Assembly: GCA_963835735.1 (NCBI GenBank)
Contig: CAWIGP010000002.1
Span: 248,001-312,000 of the forward strand
Source: DASQMT01 sp963835735
GTDB taxonomy: Bacteria > Actinomycetota > Thermoleophilia > Solirubrobacterales > Solirubrobacteraceae
Reading direction: 5' to 3'
DNA length: 64,000 bases
In this document: positions 24,836 to 33,233 of the stretch, piece by piece
Numbering within the stretch: the stretch's first letter is position 1
How the letters are laid out: each line of letters starts with the position of its first letter
The notes under the pieces: model-generated
The model's database searches: none
The model's input: the letters and a program-made list of their open reading frames with translations, nothing else
Told to the model about the DNA's origin: nothing
Made by a program: the position numbers and the translations under genes

Positions 24836-25606
24836 TCACGGCACAGCCTTGCGGCGACGCGGGCGCCGCCCCGTGCGGGCGACCGGCGCGCGCGGCGACG
24901 CATCCGCCCGCGGCAGCTCGATCACCACGCACGCGCCGGAGCTCACCGGCGCGGTCAGCAGCCTGCCGCCGTGGCGGGAGACGACCCGCGCCGCGATCGC
25001 CAGGCCGTGGCCGCGGCGACCGCCGTGGGCGCCGCCCGCAAGCGTCGCGACCGGCGCCGGCAGGCCGGGACCGTGGTCGCGCACCTCGACGCGGACGTGC
25101 GTGCGCGTCGCGTGCGCGCGCAGGCGTACCGGGCCTGCGCCGTGCTCGAGCGCGTTGAGGACGAGGTTGCCGATCGCCTGCGTCAGCCGCAGCCGGTCCG
25201 CCTGCACGAGCAGGCGCGGGCCGCCCTCGTCGAACACGAGCTCGCACGCCATCGCGCGGGCGAGCGGGCGCCAGCCTTCGATCGCCTCGACCAGCAGCGC
25301 GCCCAGCTCGAGCGGCTCGGCGCACTCAGGCGCGCGCCGCCCGCGCGGAGCGGCGTCGAGATCGGCAAGCGCCAACCCGGCGCGGCGCAGCTCGAGCTCG
25401 ACCGCCGCGACCCGGCGAGCGCCCGCGGCGTCCGCGACGACGCCGTGGAGCGCGAGCATCGCGGCACCCAGCGGCGCGCGCAGCTCGTGTGCAGCCTCGG
25501 CGACGAGCGCCATCCGGCGCCCCGTCGAGACGCGCAGGGCTGCGACGGTCGCGAGCGCGCCGAGCGCCGCGATCCAGCCGGCGGCGGCCACGACGACCGC
25601 CGTCAT
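24836..25606 (-). CDS. Sensor histidine kinase with minimal sensor part
   Basis: 256 residues from ATG 25606: one N-terminal membrane helix (about 2-25), no periplasmic domain, then HisKA with phospho-acceptor His at about 40 ('EAAHELRAPLGA'), N box 'NLVLNALEHG', G1 'DHGPGLP', and G2 'GGRRGHGLAIAARVVSRHGG'. Basic tail. Its partner is almost surely the response regulator ending 25 bp upstream. The lack of a sensor domain suggests it reads membrane state or another protein. Close to cpaB, so it may control the pilus genes (inference). Confidence 0.88.
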   Translation of the reverse strand: MTAVVVAAAGWIAALGALATVAALRVSTGRRMALVAEAAHELRAPLGAAMLALHGVVADAAGARRVAAVELELRRAGLALADLDAAPRGRRAPECAEPLELGALLVEAIEGWRPLARAMACELVFDEGGPRLLVQADRLRLTQAIGNLVLNALEHGAGPVRLRAHATRTHVRVEVRDHGPGLPAPVATLAGGAHGGRRGHGLAIAARVVSRHGGRLLTAPVSSGACVVIELPRADASPRAPVARTGRRPRRRKAVP

Positions 25607-25631
25607 CGCCGGCGCTCCCCGCGCCGCGGGT

Positions 25632-26390
25632 TCATGACGCCTCGCCCAGCTCGGCCGCGGTCGCGGCCGCGGCGGCGTCGGGGACCTCGCCGTCGACGAG
25701 TCGGTAGCCGACACCCCACACGTTGATCACGAAGCGGTCGCCGCGGACGGAGAGCTTCTGACGCAGGCGGCAGGCGTGGCTGTCCAAGGTCCGAGTCGCC
25801 CCGAGCGCCCGGAAGCCCCAGACGTCGCGCAGCAGTTCCGCCTTCGTCCACACGCGTGTCGGCTCGGACGCCAGCTGCTGCAGCAGCGCGAACTCCTTCG
25901 CCGAGAGCGTCACCCGCGCGCCGCGGAGCCGCACCTCGCGCGCCACGGGGTCGACCGCGAGCTCGCCCACCCGCAGCCGTCCCTGCGAGCGCCGCTCGCG
26001 CGACCGGCGCAGCAGCGCGGCGACGCGAAGCCGCAGCTCCCCGTAGGAAAATGGTTTCGAGACGAAGTCGTCGACGCCGCGCTCGAACCCGCGCACGCGG
26101 TCGGTCTCCCCCGCGCGCCCGGACACGACCAGGAGCGGCAGCCGCTCGTCGATGCGCGAGCCGGGTCCGCCGGCCTCGCGGACTTTCCGTACGAGCTCGA
26201 GCCCCGAGCCGTCGGGCAGCCCGACGTCGACGACCACGAGGTCCACGCGGTGGTAGTCGAGCGCGCGCAGCGCGTCGCCCAGGCTCCCGGCCACGAGCAT
26301 GTCGTAACCGTCGGCGGTCAGGTTGTCGGCGAGGAAGGTGCGCGTCGGGACGTCGTCCTCGACGACCAGGATGGCGGCACGCTCGGTCAT
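25632..26390 (-). CDS. OmpR/PhoB-family response regulator
   Basis: 252 residues from ATG 26390 (TTG 9 bp upstream also open). Receiver domain about 5-125 with acidic pocket 'VVEDD', phospho-Asp at about 55 ('LVVVDVGLPDG'), and the conserved Lys in 'DDFVSKPFSYGEL'. C-terminal winged helix about 140-235 ('LSAKEFALLQQLASEPTRVWTKAELLRDVWG', 'TRTLDSHACRLRQKL', 'WGVGYRLV'). Forms a two-gene operon with the kinase downstream. Confidence 0.92.
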   Translation of the reverse strand: MTERAAILVVEDDVPTRTFLADNLTADGYDMLVAGSLGDALRALDYHRVDLVVVDVGLPDGSGLELVRKVREAGGPGSRIDERLPLLVVSGRAGETDRVRGFERGVDDFVSKPFSYGELRLRVAALLRRSRERRSQGRLRVGELAVDPVAREVRLRGARVTLSAKEFALLQQLASEPTRVWTKAELLRDVWGFRALGATRTLDSHACRLRQKLSVRGDRFVINVWGVGYRLVDGEVPDAAAAATAAELGEAS

Positions 26391-26433
26391 GCCGACCAAT
26401 AGGCCGGCGCCGAGAATTCCATGCCCCCGCGCG

Positions 26434-26778
26434 TTACGCGGAGTCGAGCACCGCGTCCAGCAGCCCGGGGAAGCGGACCTCGAGCTCCTCGCGCCGGAGC
26501 GTGTTGAAGCGCGCCGGGCCGACCGGGCGCTGGCGGATCACGCCCGCCTCGCGCAGCACCTTGAAGTGGTGCGTGCAGGTCGACTTCGTCACCGGCAGCT
26601 CGAAGCTCGCGCAGTTCCGCTCGTCACCGCGGGCGAGCCCGGCCACGATGCGCAGGCGCACCGGGTCGCTCAGCGCGTGGAGCACCGCCGGGAGCTCGAT
26701 CTCGTCGATCTCGGGATGTGCAATCGTTTCTTTTGGGCTCGTGGTCTGCATCACGTTGGTACGACGATCATCGTACAT
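26434..26778 (-). CDS. ArsR-family transcriptional regulator
   Basis: 114 residues from ATG 26778, or 105 from ATG 26751. Winged HTH: 'LPAVLHALSDPVRLRIVAGLARG', 'TKSTCTHHFKVLREAGVIRQR', 'RREELEVRFPGL'. Only one Cys near the usual metal-site helix region ('ERNCASFEL'), so it may not be a metal sensor. An operator dyad (26759-26776) overlaps the first codons of the longer version, which favours the shorter start. Divergent from a small gene with a second identical-half-site dyad between, so autoregulation is expected. Confidence 0.88.
   Translation of the reverse strand: MYDDRRTNVMQTTSPKETIAHPEIDEIELPAVLHALSDPVRLRIVAGLARGDERNCASFELPVTKSTCTHHFKVLREAGVIRQRPVGPARFNTLRREELEVRFPGLLDAVLDSA
26759..26776. 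promoter_or_regulatory. Operator dyad 1 (GTACGA-N6-TCGTAC)
   Basis: 18-bp dyad with perfect 6-bp arms. The same arms and spacing recur 28 bp away at 26787-26804. Together they fill the region between the ArsR start and the small ORF at 26821, the usual place for ArsR-family operators. Confidence 0.8.
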
Positions 26779-26786
26779 CTGTTACT

Positions 26787-26804
26787 GTACGACGGCCATC
26801 GTAC
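26787..26804. promoter_or_regulatory. Operator dyad 2 (GTACGA-N6-TCGTAC)
   Basis: Second copy of the 18-bp dyad, with only the centre differing from copy 1. It ends 16 bp before the ATG of the 58-codon ORF, close to its GGAG ribosome site, so binding would block that transcript as well as arsR. Confidence 0.8.
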
Positions 26805-26820
26805 TACTGCAGGAGACGCG

Positions 26821-26997
26821 ATGAACGAGAACCGGATCCCGGCCATGGCCGAGTCGGAGAAGCGAACCGCTGTGCGCCGCCGCGCCAAGCGAGGCCTCGT
26901 CGCAGGCTACATCCACGAGATCTCCGGGCGCCACGCGACGCCCGCGACGCCGCAGCCCAAGGCTGAACCGGCGCAACTGCCGGCGCGCGCGGTGTGA
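26821..26997 (+). CDS. Small basic protein, 58 residues, unknown
   Basis: ATG 26821 is preceded by AGGAG at proper spacing, and the gene faces the ArsR operators. The product (MNENRIPAMAESEKRTAVRRRA...) is strongly basic in the middle with 'GLVAGYIHEISGRH', then a Pro/Ala tail; no membrane helix or known domain. The 'YIHEISGRH' stretch is typical of small conserved actinobacterial ORFs, but no function is known. Its stop overlaps the GTG of the truncated NAD-binding remnant. Confidence 0.6.
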   Translation: MNENRIPAMAESEKRTAVRRRAKRGLVAGYIHEISGRHATPATPQPKAEPAQLPARAV

Positions 26998-27089
26998 GCA
27001 GGCGCACCGGCATCATCGGCAGCGGCCACATCGGGGCCACGGCGGCGAGACTGCTCGCCACCGCCGGCCACGATGTGGCGCCGTCCTGA
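26994..27089 (+). pseudogene. Truncated NADP/F420-reductase N-terminus
   Basis: GTG 26994 opens 31 codons: the Rossmann start 'RRTGIIGSGHIGATAARLLATAGHDVA', with GxGxxG as in NADPH-dependent F420 reductases and related NADP-binding oxidoreductases, then a stop at 27087-27089. The remaining ~180 residues are absent in all frames. A 3' deletion of an ArsR-controlled oxidoreductase is the simplest reading. Confidence 0.6.
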
Positions 27090-27125
27090 CGGAGCGGGAG
27101 GCGACCGCGCGGGTATAGTCGCGCG

Positions 27126-27527
27126 ATGGCGCGGGCAATCCGCCGCACCCAGCTCAACGAATGCCGGCAATGCTCGACGTTCTGCGACCGCGTGATCCGG
27201 CCCGCGACTTGCGTCGCCGCCGAGTGTCCGGCCCTCTACCAGTACGACGACCCGCTCAGCGGGCGCCGCTACATGGGCTGCCTGCACAAGGTGTTCGCGA
27301 CGGAGATCGACGTCGCGCTGTTCGAGGCGGCGGAGCGGACCCGCCATGGCTACGGCGCGGTGAAGCTGGCCGGCGCGCCGCTGCGCCACTGCGAGTTCCA
27401 GGTGGAGCGCGCGTTCGACTGGGGGCAGCTCGGCGACATGTGCGTGAACCGGCGCTTCCTCGACGCGCCCGACGCCGGCTCGGATGCGATCCGCGCGTTC
27501 GATCTGCGCGACCGGCTCGCGCGGTGA
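27126..27527 (+). CDS. Cysteine-rich conserved hypothetical protein
   Basis: 133 residues. Eight cysteines, grouped as C-x2-C-x3-C near the start ('ECRQCSTFC', about 12-20), then 'ATCVAAECPAL', 'MGCLHKVF', 'RHCEFQ' and 'DMCVNRRF'. The pattern suggests a zinc- or iron-sulfur-binding fold. No signal peptide or membrane helix. Not a family whose function I know; an ATG at 27126 fits the start of similar-looking actinobacterial proteins. Stands alone on the plus strand with a 36-bp gap after the remnant. Confidence 0.65.
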   Translation: MARAIRRTQLNECRQCSTFCDRVIRPATCVAAECPALYQYDDPLSGRRYMGCLHKVFATEIDVALFEAAERTRHGYGAVKLAGAPLRHCEFQVERAFDWGQLGDMCVNRRFLDAPDAGSDAIRAFDLRDRLAR

Positions 27528-27601
27528 AAGATCCGCTGCATCGGAAGCGCCCAAGCAGGATCCGGGCTTAAGATGCAGACGCCGCGGGCGACCGGCGGCG
27601 G

Positions 27602-28081
27602 ATGACCTGCGAGATGGACCACCCTACCCGCCGAGGCAACTACGACTCAGGTCAGGACTACGTCCTGGAGTACGGCGACCTGCGCTTCACGTTCAACGAG
27701 CGCGACTTCTCCGAGCGGGTCGAGCAGGCGGCGCTGAAGCTGGGGTTCGTCGGCGGCCGGCTCGAGAGCACCGAGCTCGAGGACCTGGTCAACCTGACCG
27801 TCAACGGTGAGGTTCAGGACCCGGCCTCCGGCCTCGGCGAGCACGTCAACGACTGCTGGCCCGAGCTCGTCGGCCCGGCCGAGCGCTCGCTCGTGCACTG
27901 GCTGCGCCGGCTCGTGTTCCGCTCCGCCTGGCTCGACCAGCGAGTCAAGGAGGGCGAGCTGGACATCCTGTTCGACGAGACGACGCACTCGTTCGGCTAC
28001 GTCCAGCCCGAGCGCGACCGTGAGCCGATCGAGCTGTCGCCCGAGCCCAACTGGGGCCGGGTCGCGTACACCCGTCCTTAG
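27602..28081 (+). CDS. Hypothetical protein, 159 residues
   Basis: Acidic soluble protein, start ATG 27602 or 27617. No signal peptide or membrane segment. Recognisable only by composition: 'YGDLRFTFNERDFSERVEQAALKLGF', 'FRSAWLDQRVKEGELDILFDE'. I do not recognise a domain. Ends 4 bp from the convergent rho-like stop. Confidence 0.6.
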   Translation: MTCEMDHPTRRGNYDSGQDYVLEYGDLRFTFNERDFSERVEQAALKLGFVGGRLESTELEDLVNLTVNGEVQDPASGLGEHVNDCWPELVGPAERSLVHWLRRLVFRSAWLDQRVKEGELDILFDETTHSFGYVQPERDREPIELSPEPNWGRVAYTRP

Positions 28082-28084
28082 CGC

Positions 28085-29377
<1,293 letters not shown>

Positions 29378-30358
29378 GCGGGACTCCTTATGGTCGTGAC
29401 GGCAGCCCGGCCGCGTTGTGCGCAGCGGCCGGCAACCAGGTGCGCGGTCAATCGCTCGGTAGCCCTGCGGGTAGCGGTCGGGCGTGAGGCCCTCGGCCGG
29501 CCCGAGCACGCGGTCGCCGCGCAGCACCGCGCGGACGGCGAGGAAGTCGGCCGCGCCGCGCACGTCGTGCACCCGCACCACGTGCGCGCCGGCGTCGGCG
29601 GCTGAGGCGACCGCGGCGAGCGTCGCCGCGTCGCGCTCGCGCGGCGGGCGGCCGGTGATCGCGCCGAGGAAGTCCTTGCGCGAGACCGGCAGCAGCAGCG
29701 GACGGCCGAGCTCGTGCAGCACGTCGAGCCGGCGCAGCACCGCCACCGTCTGCGCCGGCGTCTTGGCGAAGTCGGGCCCGGGATCGAGCAGCAGCTGCTC
29801 GGGATGCAGGCCGGCGGCCTCGGCGATCGCGATCCGCTCGGCCAGGAACCCGCGCACGTCGGCGACGACGTCGTCATAGAAGCCGGGATCGAGCAGCGTG
29901 CCCTTCGGCGCGACACGCGTGTGCATCAGCACCAGCGCGGCGCCGGTGGCCGCACACAGCTCGGCGAGCTCGGGATCGCGCAGCCCGGAGACGTCGTTGA
30001 CGATGTGCGCGCCGGCCGCGATCGCGACCTCGGCGACGGCCGGCTTGTAGGTGTCGACCGAGATCAGCACGTCGAGCTCGCGCGCCACCGCCTCGATCAC
30101 CGGGACGACGCGATCGGCCTCCTCGTCGGCCGGCACGGGCTGCCGCCCCCCGAACGCCGACTCGCCGCCGACGTCGAGGATCCTCGCGCCCGCCGCGACG
30201 AGCTCGCGCGCCCGCGCCACCCGCGCCGCGGTGTCCTCGAGCTCGCCGGCGTCGGAGAACGAGTCCGGCGTCGCGTTGACGATCCCCATGAGGACCGGCG
30301 CTCCTGCGAGCGTGATGCGCCGGCCGCCGGCGCGCAGGACCCGCTCGGGCGCGCTCAC
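29378..30358 (-). CDS. folP: Dihydropteroate synthase (FolP), no stop before rho
   Basis: Folate-pathway TIM barrel joining p-aminobenzoate to pterin pyrophosphate. From GTG 30358 (GTGA overlap with glpD): 'LMGIVNATPDSFSDAG', 'ARILDVGGESAFGG', 'ISVDTYKPAVAEVAIAAGAHIVNDVSG', 'LLLDPGPDFAKTPAQ', 'LLLPVSRKDFLGAI', 'VVRVHDVRGAADFLA'. Typical DHPS is about 270-290 residues; here the frame has no stop and runs straight into the rho ATG (327 codons). Another frame stops at about 29450. Either an indel near the 3' end or a genuine read-through; rho has its own ribosome site. Confidence 0.88.
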
Positions 30359-31980
30359 ACCACGATGCCCTCGTCCGCCGCCTCCGCGCGGAACGCAGCA
30401 GCCTCGGCGTCGCGGCGCGCCCGGTCCCAGCCGAGCTCCTCTCCCAGCGCCGCCGCGACGCGCTCGACCGCCTGCTCGCCGGGGGCGCACAGCGCGCGGC
30501 CGCCGGTGAGGCCGAGCCGCGTGCGCCGCAGCAGCACGTCGCCGACGGTGCACGCCTGCTCGCGCCGCGCGGCGTGGACCGCCTCGGCAAGCAGGTCGCC
30601 ATGGCCGGGCAGCACAGGCTGGGCGAGCTCGCCGCGGTCGGCGGCGAGCATCAGCACATCGCGCGCGGCATACCCGTAACGGCCCGCGAGCTGCGCGTAG
30701 GCGTCCTCCGGCACGCCCTCGACGCGCGGCAGCCCGGCGGCGTCGACCGCCATCCCGAGCGGGATCTCGTGCGTCCGGCAGGGCGCATTGCGACCGTCGC
30801 GCTCGACGATCCGGTCGACCGCGAGCTTGGCCATCCGGCGCCATGTCGTCAGCTTGCCGCCGGTGATCGTGACCATCCCGCTCGACGTCTCGTACAGCTC
30901 GGCCTTGCGCGAGATGTCGACGGACTTCTTGGGATCGCCGGTCGAGATCAGCGGGCGCACGCCGGCGAACGCGCCGGCGACGTCGCCCGGCCCCAGCGCG
31001 GTGCCGAAGAACGCGTTGAGCGCGTCGAGCAGGTACGCGACGTCCCGATCCGCCGGCCGCACGTGCTCGATGTCGCCGTCGTAGTCGTTGTCGGTCGTCC
31101 CGACCAGCGTCTCGCCGAGCCAGGGGAGCACGAAGATCGTCCGTCCGCCGCCGGCCGGCGCGATCGCGCCCGCGCGGACCGGCAGCCGCTCGAACGGCAG
31201 CACGATGTGCGTGCCCCGGCTCGGGCGGATCACCGGCACCTCGGCCTCGTCGTGCAGCTCGTCGGGCCGCAGCCGGTCCGCCCACACGCCGGTCGCGTTC
31301 ACGACGTTCTCCGCGCGCACCACGAACTCGGCGTCGCCGGCCCGGACGAGCGCGCCCTCGTCCGTCAGCGCCACGGCCTCGACGCGGTTGGCCGGCACGG
31401 CGCCGAAGCGCTCCGCCTCGGCCAGCACCGTGAGCACGAGCCGCACATCGTCGGTCTGGCAGTCGTAGAAGAGGTAGCCGCCGGACGGGTTGCGGGCGGC
31501 GAGCGCTGGCAGCAGCTCGACGACCTCGCTCCCGTCGATCACGCGGTGGCGCGCCGGGCTCCAGTCCTCGCGGCCGTCCAGGTTGGCGTCGCGCCGGCGC
31601 CGGCCGCGGGCCATCACGTCGTACATGTTCAGCCCGATCCCCACCATCCGGTCCGGGCGCGCGCCGTCGAACGCGGGCACGATCAGCGGCAGCGGGCGGA
31701 CGAGGTGCGGCGCGAGCGCGGCGAGCAGCTGGCGCTCGAGCAGCGCCTCGCGCACGAGGCCGATGTCGAAGTTCTGCAGGTAGCGCAGGCCGCCGTGGAC
31801 GAGCTTGCTCGAGCGCGAAGACGTCCCGCGCGCGTAGTCGCCCTTCTCGACGAGCGCCACCGAGTAGCCGCGGCTGGCGGCATCCAGGGCGACACCGGCG
31901 CCGGTGATCCCGCCGCCGATCACCAGCACGTCGAACGGCTCGTCGGCCAGCGCGGCGAGAGCGGCGTCGCGCGCGAGCAT
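30355..31980 (-). CDS. glpD: Glycerol-3-phosphate dehydrogenase (GlpD)
   Basis: FAD-dependent, membrane-associated oxidation of sn-glycerol 3-phosphate to dihydroxyacetone phosphate. 541 residues from ATG 31980, overlapping the nitroreductase stop (TGATG). FAD-binding 'DVLVIGGGITGAGVALDAA' (16-33), 'RGTSSRSSKLVHGGLRYLQN', 'FYDCQTDD', 'GTHIVLP', 'TDNDYDGD' and 'GGKLTTWRRMA' are characteristic. No glpK or glpF beside it; coupled to folP by overlap, an unusual pairing. Confidence 0.93.
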   Translation of the reverse strand: MLARDAALAALADEPFDVLVIGGGITGAGVALDAASRGYSVALVEKGDYARGTSSRSSKLVHGGLRYLQNFDIGLVREALLERQLLAALAPHLVRPLPLIVPAFDGARPDRMVGIGLNMYDVMARGRRRRDANLDGREDWSPARHRVIDGSEVVELLPALAARNPSGGYLFYDCQTDDVRLVLTVLAEAERFGAVPANRVEAVALTDEGALVRAGDAEFVVRAENVVNATGVWADRLRPDELHDEAEVPVIRPSRGTHIVLPFERLPVRAGAIAPAGGGRTIFVLPWLGETLVGTTDNDYDGDIEHVRPADRDVAYLLDALNAFFGTALGPGDVAGAFAGVRPLISTGDPKKSVDISRKAELYETSSGMVTITGGKLTTWRRMAKLAVDRIVERDGRNAPCRTHEIPLGMAVDAAGLPRVEGVPEDAYAQLAGRYGYAARDVLMLAADRGELAQPVLPGHGDLLAEAVHAARREQACTVGDVLLRRTRLGLTGGRALCAPGEQAVERVAAALGEELGWDRARRDAEAAAFRAEAADEGIVV

Positions 31981-32489
31981 CAGGCGAGGTGCGCGACGAC
32001 CGCTTCGAGCGGCGCGCGCTCGGGCGCGGGCTTGGCGCCGCGTCCCTCGCCGAGGTGCAGCAGGCCGAGCACGGCCTCGCCGTCCGGGATGCCGCAGGCC
32101 GCGCGGCCGGCCTCGGTCCGGAGTACCTCCGGCGTGCGCCAGTAGCCGGCGAGCCCGCGGTCGTGCGCGGCGAGCAGGACGATGTAGCAGGCACAGGCCG
32201 CGGCGTCGCGGTCCTCGGCGTCGGCGACCGGGTCGTCGTTCTGCACGACCGATGCGGCGACCAGCGTCGGCGCGCGGTCGAGCTTCGCCGCCGCCTCCGG
32301 GCCTGCGGCGAGCTTGAGCCGCCCGAGCGCCTCGGGCCCGAGCACACGGAAACGCCACGGGTTCGTCAGGTTGTGGTTCGGCGCCCAGCGCGCGAGCTCG
32401 AACAGCTCGTCGAGCGTCTCGCGGTCGACCGGCCCCGGCGCGTACGCCTTGTGCGTGCGGCGGGAGCGGATCAGATCGGCGAGGTCCAT
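31980..32489 (-). CDS. Nitroreductase-family FMN protein
   Basis: 169 residues, short nitroreductase fold. 'RSRRTHKAYAPGPVDRETLDELFELARWAPNHNLTNPWRF' is the FMN-binding entry of the family; 'IPDGEAVLGLLHLGEG' is the usual C-terminal part. Probably NAD(P)H-dependent; substrate not predictable. First gene of the nitroreductase-glpD-folP-rho run. Confidence 0.88.
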   Translation of the reverse strand: MDLADLIRSRRTHKAYAPGPVDRETLDELFELARWAPNHNLTNPWRFRVLGPEALGRLKLAAGPEAAAKLDRAPTLVAASVVQNDDPVADAEDRDAAACACYIVLLAAHDRGLAGYWRTPEVLRTEAGRAACGIPDGEAVLGLLHLGEGRGAKPAPERAPLEAVVAHLA

Positions 32490-32589
32490 CGGTTCGAGAG
32501 GCTAGCGTCCACTCGTCGCCGCGCTCGCTTCAGATCCCTCGCCGAACAGCCGATAAACAGCGCATCTGCTGCGACTGGAGGCTTTAGCT

Positions 32590-33219
32590 GTGCTGCGTAT
32601 CGACGAGACGTCCAAGACCCTTGTGGCCCCGCAGCCCGGCGGGCTCGTCACGGAGGGCAACCCCGACCGTGCCGAGCTGTTGTCGCTGCTCGCCGCCTCC
32701 TGGGACGCGTTCTCCACGGAGTTGGGGCATCCGAGCCTCCGCCTCGTGGCGAGCGAGCCGGTCCCGGGCCTCGACATCCTCGCCTTCGACGAGCAGGCTG
32801 GCCGCGCCGTCGTCGTCCAGGTGACCGATGCCGTGCAGTCCGACGAGGTCGGCCGCGCGCTGGCCGCCGCCGCGCAGGTGGCGAGCTGGGACGCGTCCAG
32901 GCTGTCCGACGTGCACGAGTCGCTCTCGGCCACCGTGCCGGGTGACTCGCCCCAGGTCGTGCTGATCGCCGGCGGCTTCGACGCCGCCACGGTCGCCACG
33001 GTCGACTGGCTCAGCCGTCGCCACGGCGTCGAGCTGTCCTGCTTCGCCGTGTCGTTCCTGCGCTTCGGCTCCGAGCGCCTGCTGACGGTGCGGCGCGAGT
33101 TCCCGCCGCGCGATTCGCACTCGCCCGATCCGGCCGCCGAGGTCCAGCAGCTGCTGGGCGACGTCGTGCCGTCGGTCGGCGTCGCGACGACCGACAGCAC
33201 GCCGCCTCCGGGAATCTAG
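32590..33219 (+). CDS. Hypothetical protein with nuclease-like core pattern
   Basis: 209 residues from GTG 32590; GGAGG lies 9 bp upstream. No signal or membrane helix. A central pattern, 'GLDILAFDEQAGRAVVVQVTDA' (about 60-80), resembles the D-x(n)-x-V-K core of restriction-like nucleases (DUF91/NucS type), but the final Lys position is Gln, so catalysis is doubtful. 'QVVLIAGGFDAATVATVDWLSRRHGVELSCFAVSFL' looks like a following beta-alpha-beta unit. Divergent from the nitroreductase operon. Weak fold guess only. Confidence 0.6.
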   Translation: MLRIDETSKTLVAPQPGGLVTEGNPDRAELLSLLAASWDAFSTELGHPSLRLVASEPVPGLDILAFDEQAGRAVVVQVTDAVQSDEVGRALAAAAQVASWDASRLSDVHESLSATVPGDSPQVVLIAGGFDAATVATVDWLSRRHGVELSCFAVSFLRFGSERLLTVRREFPPRDSHSPDPAAEVQQLLGDVVPSVGVATTDSTPPPGI

Positions 33220-33233
33220 GCGCCAGCGGCGGG

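Noticed and set aside
24836..26390. Phosphate (PhoR/PhoB) two-component system
   Set aside because: The regulator is of the OmpR/PhoB fold, but the kinase has no PAS or Pho-type sensor and no pho or pst genes are near.
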